Source of the DNA: Triglochin maritima
Lineage: Eukaryota > Streptophyta > Magnoliopsida > Alismatales > Juncaginaceae
DNA length: 64,000 nucleotides
NCBI GenBank assembly: GCA_963682175.1
Contig: OY821771.1
Span: 35,546,201-35,610,200 of the forward strand
Direction: 5' to 3'
The notes beneath the pieces are model-generated. The model saw nothing but the letters and a program-made list of their open reading frames with translations. It did no database searches and was not told the origin of the DNA. Shown here one piece after another: positions 34,801-43,628 of the stretch. Made by a program: the position numbers and the translations under genes. The stretch's first letter is position 1, and each line of letters begins with the position of its first letter.

Positions 34801-37800
34801 TTAAAGGGATGAATCGAATCAAGAAGTTCAGTAGGAAACAATTGACTCACGAGTAGATAAAGGAGCTGAGCAAGAGAGTATTGCTCAAGGAAGACAAATG
34901 AGGATCACAAATGCACCAAAAAGGTATGATCATGATGATGCTAGTATTGCGTTTGCACTTGTTACCGAATGTGGGGACCCTTTCACATTCGAAGAAGTCA
35001 TTGAGCAGGAGGACAGAAACAAGTGGATGGTGGTCATGACCGAAGAGATGGAGTCTCTTCATAAGAATCAAACTTGGGAGTTAATGGAGTTTCCTAAGGG
35101 AAAACACGTGATCAGGTACAAGTGAATCTTCAAGAAGAAAGAATGGTCAACTCCAATGGAGGAGTTAGAGTATAAAGCGAGGTTGGTGGCAAAATGGTAT
35201 GCTCAAGGAAGGGGTCGATTACAACGAGATCTTCTCACTTGTTGTAAAGCACACCTAGATTAGAGTGTTGTTAGTCATGGTGGCAATGGACAACATGGAG
35301 TTAGAGCAAATGGATGTGAAGACAGTTTTTCTTCACGGGCACATAGAGGAAGAGATCTATATGAGGCGGTCGGATGGGTTCACCACACGAGGCAAAGAAT
35401 GACAAGTTTGCAAAGTAAAGAAATCTCTCTATAGACTTAAGCAGTCGCCGAGGCAGTGGTAGAAAAGGTTCGATTCATTTATGATTGAGAATGATTTTGT
35501 ACGTTGCGACTATGATAGTTGTGTTTACTTGCGGAGTCTTGGAGACGGTACACATGTGTTCTTGCTTGTGTATGTTGATGATATGTTGATCACGGTTAAG
35601 GAGATGAAGCATATAGATGATCGCAAACTAAATTTTCATGGGGAGTTTGAGATGAAAGACCTCGGGAGTGCAAAGAAGATTCTCAGTATGGAGATCTCCA
35701 GGGATACCAAGAGAGTTGAAATTCTGCTCACTCAAATGAGCTATATCCGGAAGATACTCGACGGGTATAATCTCGAGAATGTCAAGCAAGTGGTCACACC
35801 TATTAGCGCTCACTTCAAACTCTCGTTGAAGTGCAACCCCTCTACTGAAAAGGAAAAGAGAGATATGGAGAGAGTTCCGTATGTTAGTGCAGTCGGATCC
35901 GTTAGTATGTTATGATCTGCACTAGGCCAGACATTTCACATGCAGTTAACCTCGTTAGTCGTTATATGGCTAAGCTAGGAAAAGAGCATTGGGAAGCGTC
36001 GAAGTGGTTGTTGAGGTACTTGAAGGGAATCATGGATGTTAGCTTGAAATTCACCTAAGATGGAGCACAAAAGCAGGTGGAGGGGTATGTCGATTTAGAT
36101 TATGCTGGTGATCTGGATAAACATATATCCACAACAAGGTACATGTTCACTTTAGGTGGGGAACCAGTGAGTTGGAGATCGGTTCTTCAACATACTACCG
36201 CATTGTCTACGACAGAAGTGGAGTATATGGCAGCGGTTGATGCCGAAAAAGTAGTTATATGATTGAAGGGTTTGGTCAGCTCTTTGGGGATGAAACAACA
36301 AGTGACCAAATTGCATTGCAATAGTCAAAGAGAAATTTATCTAGCCAGGATCAAACGTTTCATTCAAAGACCAAACATATTGAAGTAAGGTACCATAATA
36401 TCCGCGAATGTATCGAGAAAGACCAGATTATTCTTCAGAAGATCGATACTAGTGAGAATCCGGCGGATATGATGACCAAGGTGGTCAGTCGGGAGAAGTT
36501 CGAGTTGTGCTCGAAACTTCTCAATATCCTCAGAGACTGAGAAAGTGAGCGCTCCGGGGGGTAGCGCCAACGGTGCTTCATGGAAGCACGAAGGATGCGG
36601 GTTAGAAAAAGACTCAGGTAACAAATCTAAACCAATGTGGAGATTGTTGAATATTGGTTTGCATTTGTTAAGAAAGCAGAACCAGGTCAAACGGTCAACC
36701 AGATGGGATTTGATCGACCGTCCCAAAACTCCAGGCACTTTGGAGCTTGTTGGGTTCGGACGACCGTCCAGAAACTCCAGGCACTTCGGACCAGCTGAGT
36801 TCGGTCAACCAATGTTGGACATTTGGTTTACCGAAAACCACGAGAGAGTCTGTCGAAAGAGTAACGGTCCACCGATGGGTTTCCGGTCGACCGTGGAGCA
36901 GTTGGAGAATGAGTCAGTTCGTGAAAGCTGTCAACCGGGAGAACAATTTGGTATCCGAATTGTTAATGGAAGCGGTCAAACGGTTAACCGAATCGCAATG
37001 AGAAGCGTTCCAGTGGTCAACCAGGAAGGATTCGGTCTATCGAATCGCAACACGGAACGTTCTTGTTAATTAAAACGGGCGACCGAATGAGCTAGTTCGG
37101 TCGACCGTTGCCAATGATTTCTGTGCGGTTTTGCTTGTTTCTAGCTCGGTTTTTGAGTCTATAAAAGAGCTTGTTTGCTCTTGGTTTTAACATAACGTAC
37201 AAGTATATTATTTCCTTCATTGTGAGTTGAGAAATTAAGGCTAGGGATAGATATAGAGTGATTTGGAGAATATATTGTCTTCATATACTTGTAATCTCGG
37301 TTGCTTCTCTTGTTGGAGAAGCGGAAAAAGGAAACGAAATCTGCAGGAGACCCCCCAAGGACGTAAGCGTATTGCCGAACCTTGTAAATCGCATGTGTCT
37401 TAGGTGTTTCAGGTGTGCGTTTGTGTTTGTTTGTCTATTTCATCTTATTTGTGTTTCTTGTTGCATTAAGATTGTGAGATGATCAGAAATTAAGTTCCGC
37501 AATCGATATTCGTTTTAGTGGTTCGTTTAATCAGTATTCGTGCGAGTGCATTTTTAGATCCCCTCCCAACAATTTCTTCCACCAAAATAACAATTAATTC
37601 AAATTTGACATTCAATGGTACTACGTTATAATGATTTATAACATGTAAGTATTCAAATTCTTGAAATTTGTGTTGCATAATTGCATTTCATTGTAATAAT
37701 ATCACAACCAATTTATCGGAAAAAAAGTGGTTCCGCAAGAGACTTTGATATGTGTGGCATTTCAAGTATTTACTTTATCTTTTTTGTTCGAAGAAATGAT

Positions 37801-40800
37801 TCATCGGAATAACTAGTCATCTGTCCCATTAATATGGACATATTGAGCATTATGTTGCATTTCATAGTAATGAATCATGGTATATTTCAAGATGTTAAGA
37901 TTTAAAATATGTGAACATAATTATGGCAGAAAGTAAGTGTAAACTCACTGGAGGCCCAAGTTCTGGTGGAATTATTATTCTTCGCTTCGCCCCCGGTCTC
38001 ATGGTTTTTATCCCCTCTTCGAACCCTGAATTTTTTGTGTATTAGATTTGCACTTTGAAATATCCAAAAGGATATAAATTCTGACCTGGAACCAGAGCGT
38101 TGTTTCCTAAACGAATTTTCGCAGGAGAACCTTGAAGATAAGTGCTGTCAATCCGACGACCTGACTCATTATAGCCAATGTAGTGGAAGGTAACCTGTGA
38201 AAAAACAAAATAAATAAAAAGTGACTAAGACAGAAAAAAAAACTGCAACTATTCAAACACAGACCGGAAATTTATGAAAAATACTACTATATTTTTACCA
38301 GCCCTAGAATATCAGTGACAAACTTTTTAACAGGAAAATGGAGAGAGAGAGAGAGAGACCTGCTGCCCATCTTTTGGATAATCACCTTGACCATTTTTGA
38401 TATCCAGATAAATAAGTCCAGAATCACACTTAATGTAATTTTCAGGTATCACAACATTAACCTGAAATCCTGCAATGATATTGATTATTTCTGTTCTCAA
38501 TCCGACAAACGATAGAATACAACACAGCAATATAGTGAAATACATGGTTAAACAAAACAAATAATAAAGTGAAATTCAACACATATTCATGGCGGAGCAG
38601 CAAAACTAGATTTGTTGGATAACGCAACAATTGAAGCAGTATCTCAGTGTCTAAACCAAAAAACTATCAGCTTTGAGCATACTTGTATTCCTGCATGTAC
38701 CCCAGCCATGACATCTTAATCCACTTAAAACATTTCTCATGTTGAGCAGTGGTGCTACAGATTCAGGCCAAGGAGATCCCGAATTTGTAAAGACGACACC
38801 AAAAAATTGAAAATGGATTGGCTGGTTTTCTTTGGGGTTTGATTTGAAAAGTGATTAGGTATATTGCTTATAAGCAGGCGCCAGACTAGCTTGGCGAAAT
38901 TTCATCCACCTATCTTGCTGTTGGTATTTGGAAAAATCCAGAGTGGTCGGAATCTTACGGAATAGAAAATTTTCAGGGAAGTCAAATTCCAGAAGTTTCA
39001 TACTGAACTAGAAAAAATTCCGAAATCCACGGGGTTATTGGGATATTATTCCTTAAAGGTTTCCTTTTTCAAGCACACATACCAATATAATAATGCAGAA
39101 AAAATATCATTTAAGCAGAAGCAGGTGGAATTTCAATATTGCAATGGACTGCAGGTAAACAAAAGGCAGAGCCCAAAGAACCTAACTTTTACTGTATTAT
39201 AGCCACATTTTCATCAGCTCATCAAATTTTAAGTCTAGCTTGGGCTTGATTCATCAAAATTCACATCAAGCTTGAGTTTCAGCAAGGCTTTTGTCATGTA
39301 TGTCACAAGCTAACATAACCCTTTCCAGCCAGAATGAGCACCAATGATTATATGCATTACAGATAAAATAAAATGAAGTGATGCTAAAGCATAATTTTGA
39401 ATAAAGCTTCTAATTCTGTGTTGAAGGAACCATTAAAATTACCAAACATCGTATGAAGCAAACCCCTAGCAGATCAGACAGCAGAAATAACTCAACGTAA
39501 CAATTAGCTAGCTGAATGAGGCTAACTAAGGCTTTGGCTTTAACATACCAAGAGAAACCCAAAGAAGGTCGAAACATACCTTCTCTAACAAAGTTAGGGA
39601 AGCTTTCAGGTGCATTATTCGCTTCTTGGATCTTCTTGTTCTGCTCAAGTAAGCGCCTCTCATCATATTGGCTTCTAACTTTTGCTTTTCCAAAGGCAGG
39701 ACCACTAACCACGGACCCGACCCCCAAGGAAAAAAGTGATACCATTACCAGAATTCTTCGACTTCCGAACTCCAATGAACTAAACGCTTCTTGTCCTTCA
39801 CACTTTCCTTCATAATTCCACCGACACCTGACCCTACTGAAGGAAATTATAAAGACTATCAATTGAGGTCTTACTACACCAAAAAAGGTGTAGCTACAAA
39901 ATCGTATAATAGACTGAAACTATGGTAGCACCGCAATATGTTTACAGTAGTGTATCATACTCACAACTTACATGCCATGTTATGAAAATCAAAGTACGTT
40001 CAAACATATCGAGTATAGAGCTTCACTGGTCATTTGAAGATAGCGACAAGGTGCCAAATTGTGTCATTTTACCGGCAAAACACTTGGGAGAGCTTCTATT
40101 TGTGCTATGTTTTAAGTTTTCTTTTGTATATTTTTCACAAGTAATGCAAGATCAAGTTTTTTAAATTCTGAAGTTTAGGAAAACTTTTGGTTTGTAAACA
40201 TGGAGTTCATTTGTGGGGTTGTGTGACAGTAAGACATGCCTATTAGGGAAAGGGAAATTCTTGGCAGACTCTTATAGTGGGCTTTTTTTCGGGCTCCTCT
40301 TAAAAATATGACCTCCACTTACTCTCTCTCTCACTCACAAAGTTTTAGTTTCTTATTTTATTACTCCACTTACAAAATAAATGATTGTTAAAGTGGAGTT
40401 TTGGATTTCGTGTCTGAACTCTTATGCACTGAATTTTTCCCCATCCAATGTATTGTAGTCAAAGCATTCCCTATGATATATCTGTGTTATAGATGTGATA
40501 GTGAACTTATTTCCCAGATATATCTGAGTTTAATGTGGATAATAAGTTATACAGTTGTGATTAGACAAGTGTATTTTTAAATTACTGCATTATCTTCAGA
40601 CATATCTAATGCTACTTGATGAATTTGAAGCTACATACGAGTAACTTAGGCAGATATATCTGGTCTCATTTCTGATAAGATATGCGTTGTCATCGTCGGA
40701 TATATATCACTAAGCATTCCTTGTGATATATGTGTTATAGGTATGAGTTTTGTTATAGCTCGTATTTTGTATACATATCTTCTACAAAAACATGAATTTA

Positions 40801-43083
40801 GTTATATCTGAAAGCATTCCCTGTGATATATCTGTATTATAGGAGTGATAGTGAACTCATTTTCTGGATATATCTGGGTTTCCAGTGGATATATCACTTA
40901 TATAGTTATGATTTGACACGTGTTTTTTAATAATCGCATTATCTTGAGACATATAACTAATGTTACTTGATGAATTTGAATCCACATATGAGCTACTTAG
41001 TCAGATATATCTAGTCTCATTTCTGACAAGATACGCGTTGTCATTTCTGAACAATGCACAAGTCGGTGTGAAGATGATATCTGATATATCTAATATTTTC
41101 TCGATATAGTTTTTCATTTGTTTTACCTTACCTACTACTACCAAAATGAGTAAAGCAATGACATAGATATATCTGAGCCAGATATATCTGATATATCTGA
41201 GCTAGATATATCTGATACGGTTCGCTACGGAGAAATGGAGGCAAATGTTTTTTTCATATTCTCTATCTTCGAATTGACAGGTTTTCAGGAACAGTTCTCT
41301 TCGAATTGACAACTTCATTGGAATGCGTGTGATTGTGGGAGTGTGAGTGGAGATGTGGGGGAGCCTAGTTTCGGAGACTAAAATGTGAGCTCAATGACCA
41401 CTACTCGGAAACCTGAATGTTGAAGGATCTACCAATATCAGTTAAAACAGTGCTTGACAAGTACTTAACTCACTAGATGAAACATTACCATATCACCAGG
41501 TAACTGTTCTTACAAGATGAACATGAGATGATGCGGTTTCTATGCAAGATCGTCGTAACTAGGTACGGTTCGTAATCATACTAGCTTATTCTAAGGGGAA
41601 CTTGAGATGCTAAGGGTCCGTTTCAGAGACCAGGTTTTGACGTCTCGAGTCTCAAAAGTAGGCATTTGGAATACTTTATTCCAATTTCCCATAAGCTAGT
41701 GTTTAGGGTATGGTTGTAATTTACCAAACTTCCAAGTCTGAGCGAAAACTGGGTCTTGATAAGCTTGTTGATTGTTGTGTAAAATCCAGTCCCACATGCC
41801 AGACGCCCAACGCCCCAATGGCCAAAATTCATTTGGGTGTAACCAGCGTTTTGATAGGCGGCCGCATATGCAGATGCAGGTGCGATGCAGCCGAGATCCG
41901 CATCGCATCCTAAGGATGCGACCTCCCATGTGTGGACCGCATTGTGACCCGCATATGAGGCGCATATCAAATAGACATTTCAACTTAATTGGGTTCAAAT
42001 TCGGAAGATATCCGAATATCTGATTACCCATTTAACTTTGTTTGTGTTTTTTATATTTTATTAATTACATTCTATGTCATGAACTTATTAAAAATTGTTG
42101 GATCTTTTGCTCATTGATTGTAGTTGAAAATTTATTATGTCTTTTTAATCATGTTGGACAGCATAGGTGACATGTTATGTTTGAATTTGATAGATCACCT
42201 CCAAACTAAAAAAATTAATATATTACTTGTACAATTGTATTATTAAGTCATGTTTTGTTTAATGTTGAATTATTGATGTTAGAAATTATTCAAAATTTTA
42301 TCTAAATTTTTAGTTATATATATACAATTTATAATTAATATATATGTATATTATTTAATTATTAAATTCGCAAACCATATATGCACCCGCATCGCATCAA
42401 CATTCCACATATATTCGATGCGGTGTCCCGCCGCATCCACTCCACATCCCGCATATCTGAACCTTGAGCGTAACCCACTTACTTTAAGGAGGTTTCGCAA
42501 ATTACCCAGACGCCAAATTCCAAAATCCAGTTTCACCGAACAGCCCCAAAATAAGATGTCAGACGAGATGAAGGGGAAAGTTCTCACTTGAAATCCTCCA
42601 TAAAATAACAAAAGTGGTGTAGAGTGAAATATGTTTTGAGGTAACCAGTGTATGTTTAATTTCAATGCATCGTAACATCTTGAAAAAAAAAAAAAAAACA
42701 AATCCTCCATAAAATAGTGGATTCTCACTCGCGAGTGACCGAGTGAATTGGGCAAAAAGGGTTTTTTTTTCTTCCATAGTGCAATTGTTTCCTACACCCA
42801 TTTGGGGATAAGGTTGATTTCCCCAACGAAACTTGTGATTTTAAAATGAGTAGAAGCAGAGCTGTTGTACAATAAACCAAACCGCTGCTCACCAGTGAAT
42901 TCTTGTGTTGGGCGCAACTAAACCTGTTGGTGTTGGTGTTGTTGGTATACAAGTTGGAACTATGACTGCAGCAGGACAAAAGTCGTAGATTTAAGTGGAA
43001 GTGCCCAGTGAAGAGATTAGAGAAGAGTCGGGGAGAAGAACTCACTCACATTTGGAAGGTTGCAGGAACATAGCAGAAGACAT
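31842..43083 (-). CDS. FKBP20-2: Thylakoid-lumen immunophilin FKBP20-2, complete, with transposon-laden introns
   Basis: Seven minus-strand exons, 43083-43050, 42965-42893, 39836-39580, 38469-38360, 38194-38086, 38025-37949 and 31961-31842, keep phase and give 259 aa. Exon 3 could start at 39836, 39833 or 39827. The first two exons are inferred from phase, the ATG (MSSAMFLQPSK) and splice signals; the rest is firm. After a transit region comes a twin-arginine signal (GSRRILVMVSLFSLGVG), then YDERRLLEQNKKIQE, FPNFVREGF, QQVTFHYIGYNESG, IDSTYLQGSPAKIR, MRPGAKRRIIIPPELGPP, GPSTFFSSKQFEVFDIEL and a C-terminal cysteine pair (KDCQRRT...VVC). The pocket Trp of active FKBPs is replaced (LVPGFEEG) and the AYG tyrosine is missing, so isomerase activity is probably low. 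In Arabidopsis the protein is needed for photosystem II supercomplexes. Intron 6 (5,987 bp) contains a copia element; intron 2 (3,056 bp) holds repeats. Confidence 0.9.
32799..33498 (+). repeat. 5' LTR of the intronic copia element, 3'-truncated
   Basis: It aligns with 36645-37340 of the 3' LTR: TGTTGAATATTGG start, several GGTCGACC motifs (about 32847, 32868, 32932, 33250), and TATAAAAGGG at about 33335, a likely TATA box. Similarity stops after GGAAATGAAATCT near 33497; the last 230 bp or so of the LTR are missing. It has a 19-bp block (GATGGGGTTCGGTCGACCG) absent from the 3' LTR. Confidence 0.9.
33505..36540 (+). pseudogene. Copia pol remnant (protease to RNase H)
   Basis: The plus strand shows protease (GWILDTGAYYHMCP), GAG-pre-integrase (ALWHIRLNHMSEKRF), integrase (EYVHSDVWGSTQVRL, FVTFIDDFSKK; then PQEVWTGEPFEYS, CIFLGYDRAMKGYKFW), reverse transcriptase (EMESLHKNQTWELM, QMDVKTVFLHGHIEEEIYM, SLYRLKQSPRQW, LVYVDDMLI) and RNase H (YVDLDYAGDLDKHISTT, ALSTTEVEYMAA). 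Many stops and at least four frameshifts break it. The catalytic YVDD is still readable. Gag is absent. Confidence 0.9.
36645..37571 (+). repeat. 3' LTR of the intronic copia element, full length
   Basis: The 927-bp LTR starts TGTTGAATATTGG after GTGGAGAT and ends CCCTCCCAACA, followed by the target duplication ATTTC. GGTCGACC motifs occur at about 36889 and 37100. Decayed forms such as GGTCAACC and GATCGACC match intact copies in the 5' LTR. TATAAAAGAG lies at about 37161. Confidence 0.92.
38340..38358. repeat. GA/TC microsatellite at an FKBP20-2 splice donor
   Basis: About nine GA dinucleotides on the plus strand are TC repeats on the gene strand. They begin inside the donor of exon 4: CAGCAG|GTCTCTCTCTC, with the donor G at 38359. 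Confidence 0.85.
40461..41225. repeat. Direct repeats with many AGATATATCT palindromes
   Basis: Units starting AAGCATTCC followed by TGTGATATAT or CTATGATATAT begin at about 40461, 40711 and 40811. The first and third run parallel for about 240 bp (CATTATCTT, CTACTTGATGAATTTGAA, CAGATATATCT, GCGTTGTCAT). The right end has closely spaced copies of AGATATATCTGA (41165-41215). No gene is seen. Confidence 0.75.
41845..42467. mobile_element. Probable hAT-like non-autonomous element
   Basis: Both ends carry GC-rich clusters of CGCATC/GATGCG in inverted arrangement (about 41860-41950 and 42380-42450) around an AT-rich core. The flanks GTGTAACC (41837-41844) and GCGTAACC (42468-42475) match at seven of eight positions, the duplication size of hAT elements. 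The extreme ends pair only loosely (GTTTTGATAGGC versus GGTTCAGATATGC). Confidence 0.4.
42591..42715 (+). mobile_element. Short poly(A)-tailed retroposon with 16-bp target duplication
   Basis: AAATCCTCCATAAAAT occurs at 42591-42606 and 42700-42715. Between them is a 93-bp segment, starting AACAAAAGTGGTG and ending CATCTTG plus 16 A residues and one C. A poly(A) tail and a long perfect duplication are the marks of LINE-driven retroposition. The insert may be a SINE or the 3' end of a reverse-transcribed mRNA. Confidence 0.8.
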
Positions 43084-43165
43084 GTCTCTTGTTTGGAGGA
43101 ACAGAACATTTGCCAATTCTCTAACCGGGAGGGATATGGATATGGTGGTGTTGTGTCATCCTAAG

Positions 43166-43174
43166 TATATATAT
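43166..43174 (-). promoter_or_regulatory. Candidate TATA box of FKBP20-2
   Basis: The gene strand reads GGATATATATACTTAGG about 83-91 bases upstream of the proposed ATG at 43083. It is the only strong TATA match near the start. The spacing would give a 5' UTR of roughly 50-60 bases. Confidence 0.5.
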
Positions 43175-43628
43175 CCGGACATCCACTGTTCTTCTTTGTT
43201 TTGTTTTGTTTTTGCCACCCAGACCCCCATTCTTTTGTCAAATTGGAAAGAGCAACTACTTTTTAGGGGAAATCACACCCAACGTCCGCCGAGAAGTAAA
43301 AGACGCGGAAGATCATCTTGGGTCAAATTGCAACTACTCAGATTTGTGAACTATCATACATGAACTACTTGAAGGTGTCTACCATCAAGGGAAAGAATTT
43401 TTCGGGCTCTCTCAAAGTGTCCTCACCACTTAGCGCAAACGACGAGTTTTTTAGTGACGAATAACAATGACAAAAGGTTAAAATGGTGATTTTTCAATTC
43501 CACACAAGCACCTTACAATGTGAGGTTAATGCGCAAATGTTGGCATTGGATGAGTTACGGTCGTTTATTAAGTAATTGAAAAGTAACTTGTATATTGGTG
43601 TTTTAGAATAAATGTTCCATAGAAACAA
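43175..43628. other. Upstream region of FKBP20-2
   Basis: About 450 bp lie between the TATA candidate and the MULE, with no open frame of note. It is presumably the FKBP20-2 proximal promoter, cut off from older upstream sequence by the MULE. Confidence 0.4.

Larger units (their letters stand above)
32794..37576 (+). mobile_element. Ty1/copia retrotransposon inside FKBP20-2 intron 6, ATTTC duplication
   Basis: The element occupies 32799-37571, flanked by ATTTC at 32794-32798 and 37572-37576. It comprises a 5' LTR (from 32799, truncated at about 33498), a decayed pol (about 33505-36540), a purine tract ending GTGGAGAT, and a 3' LTR (36645-37571). Both LTRs start TGTTGAATATTGG, and the 3' one ends CCAACA. 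It is antisense to FKBP20-2. Protease follows almost directly on the 5' LTR, so the LTR 3' end, primer-binding site and gag have been deleted. LTR differences are mostly C/T and G/A changes. Confidence 0.95.
39837..42892 (-). other. FKBP20-2 intron 2, filled with repeats
   Basis: This 3,056-bp intron contains an AGATATATCT-rich tandem region (40461-41225), a probable hAT-like non-autonomous element (41845-42467) and a short retroposon with a 16-bp duplication (42607-42699). No exon is expected within it because phase is continuous between exons 2 and 3. Confidence 0.7.

Noticed and set aside
36545..37069. 174-codon plus-strand frame across the copia 3' LTR
   Set aside because: It starts in the internal region and runs into the LTR. 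It is open by chance and has a diverged twin in the 5' LTR.
42725..43045. 107-codon minus-strand frame as FKBP20-2 first exon
   Set aside because: It has no ATG, a TGA lies immediately upstream, and its end does not match the phase of exon 3. The two-exon solution does.
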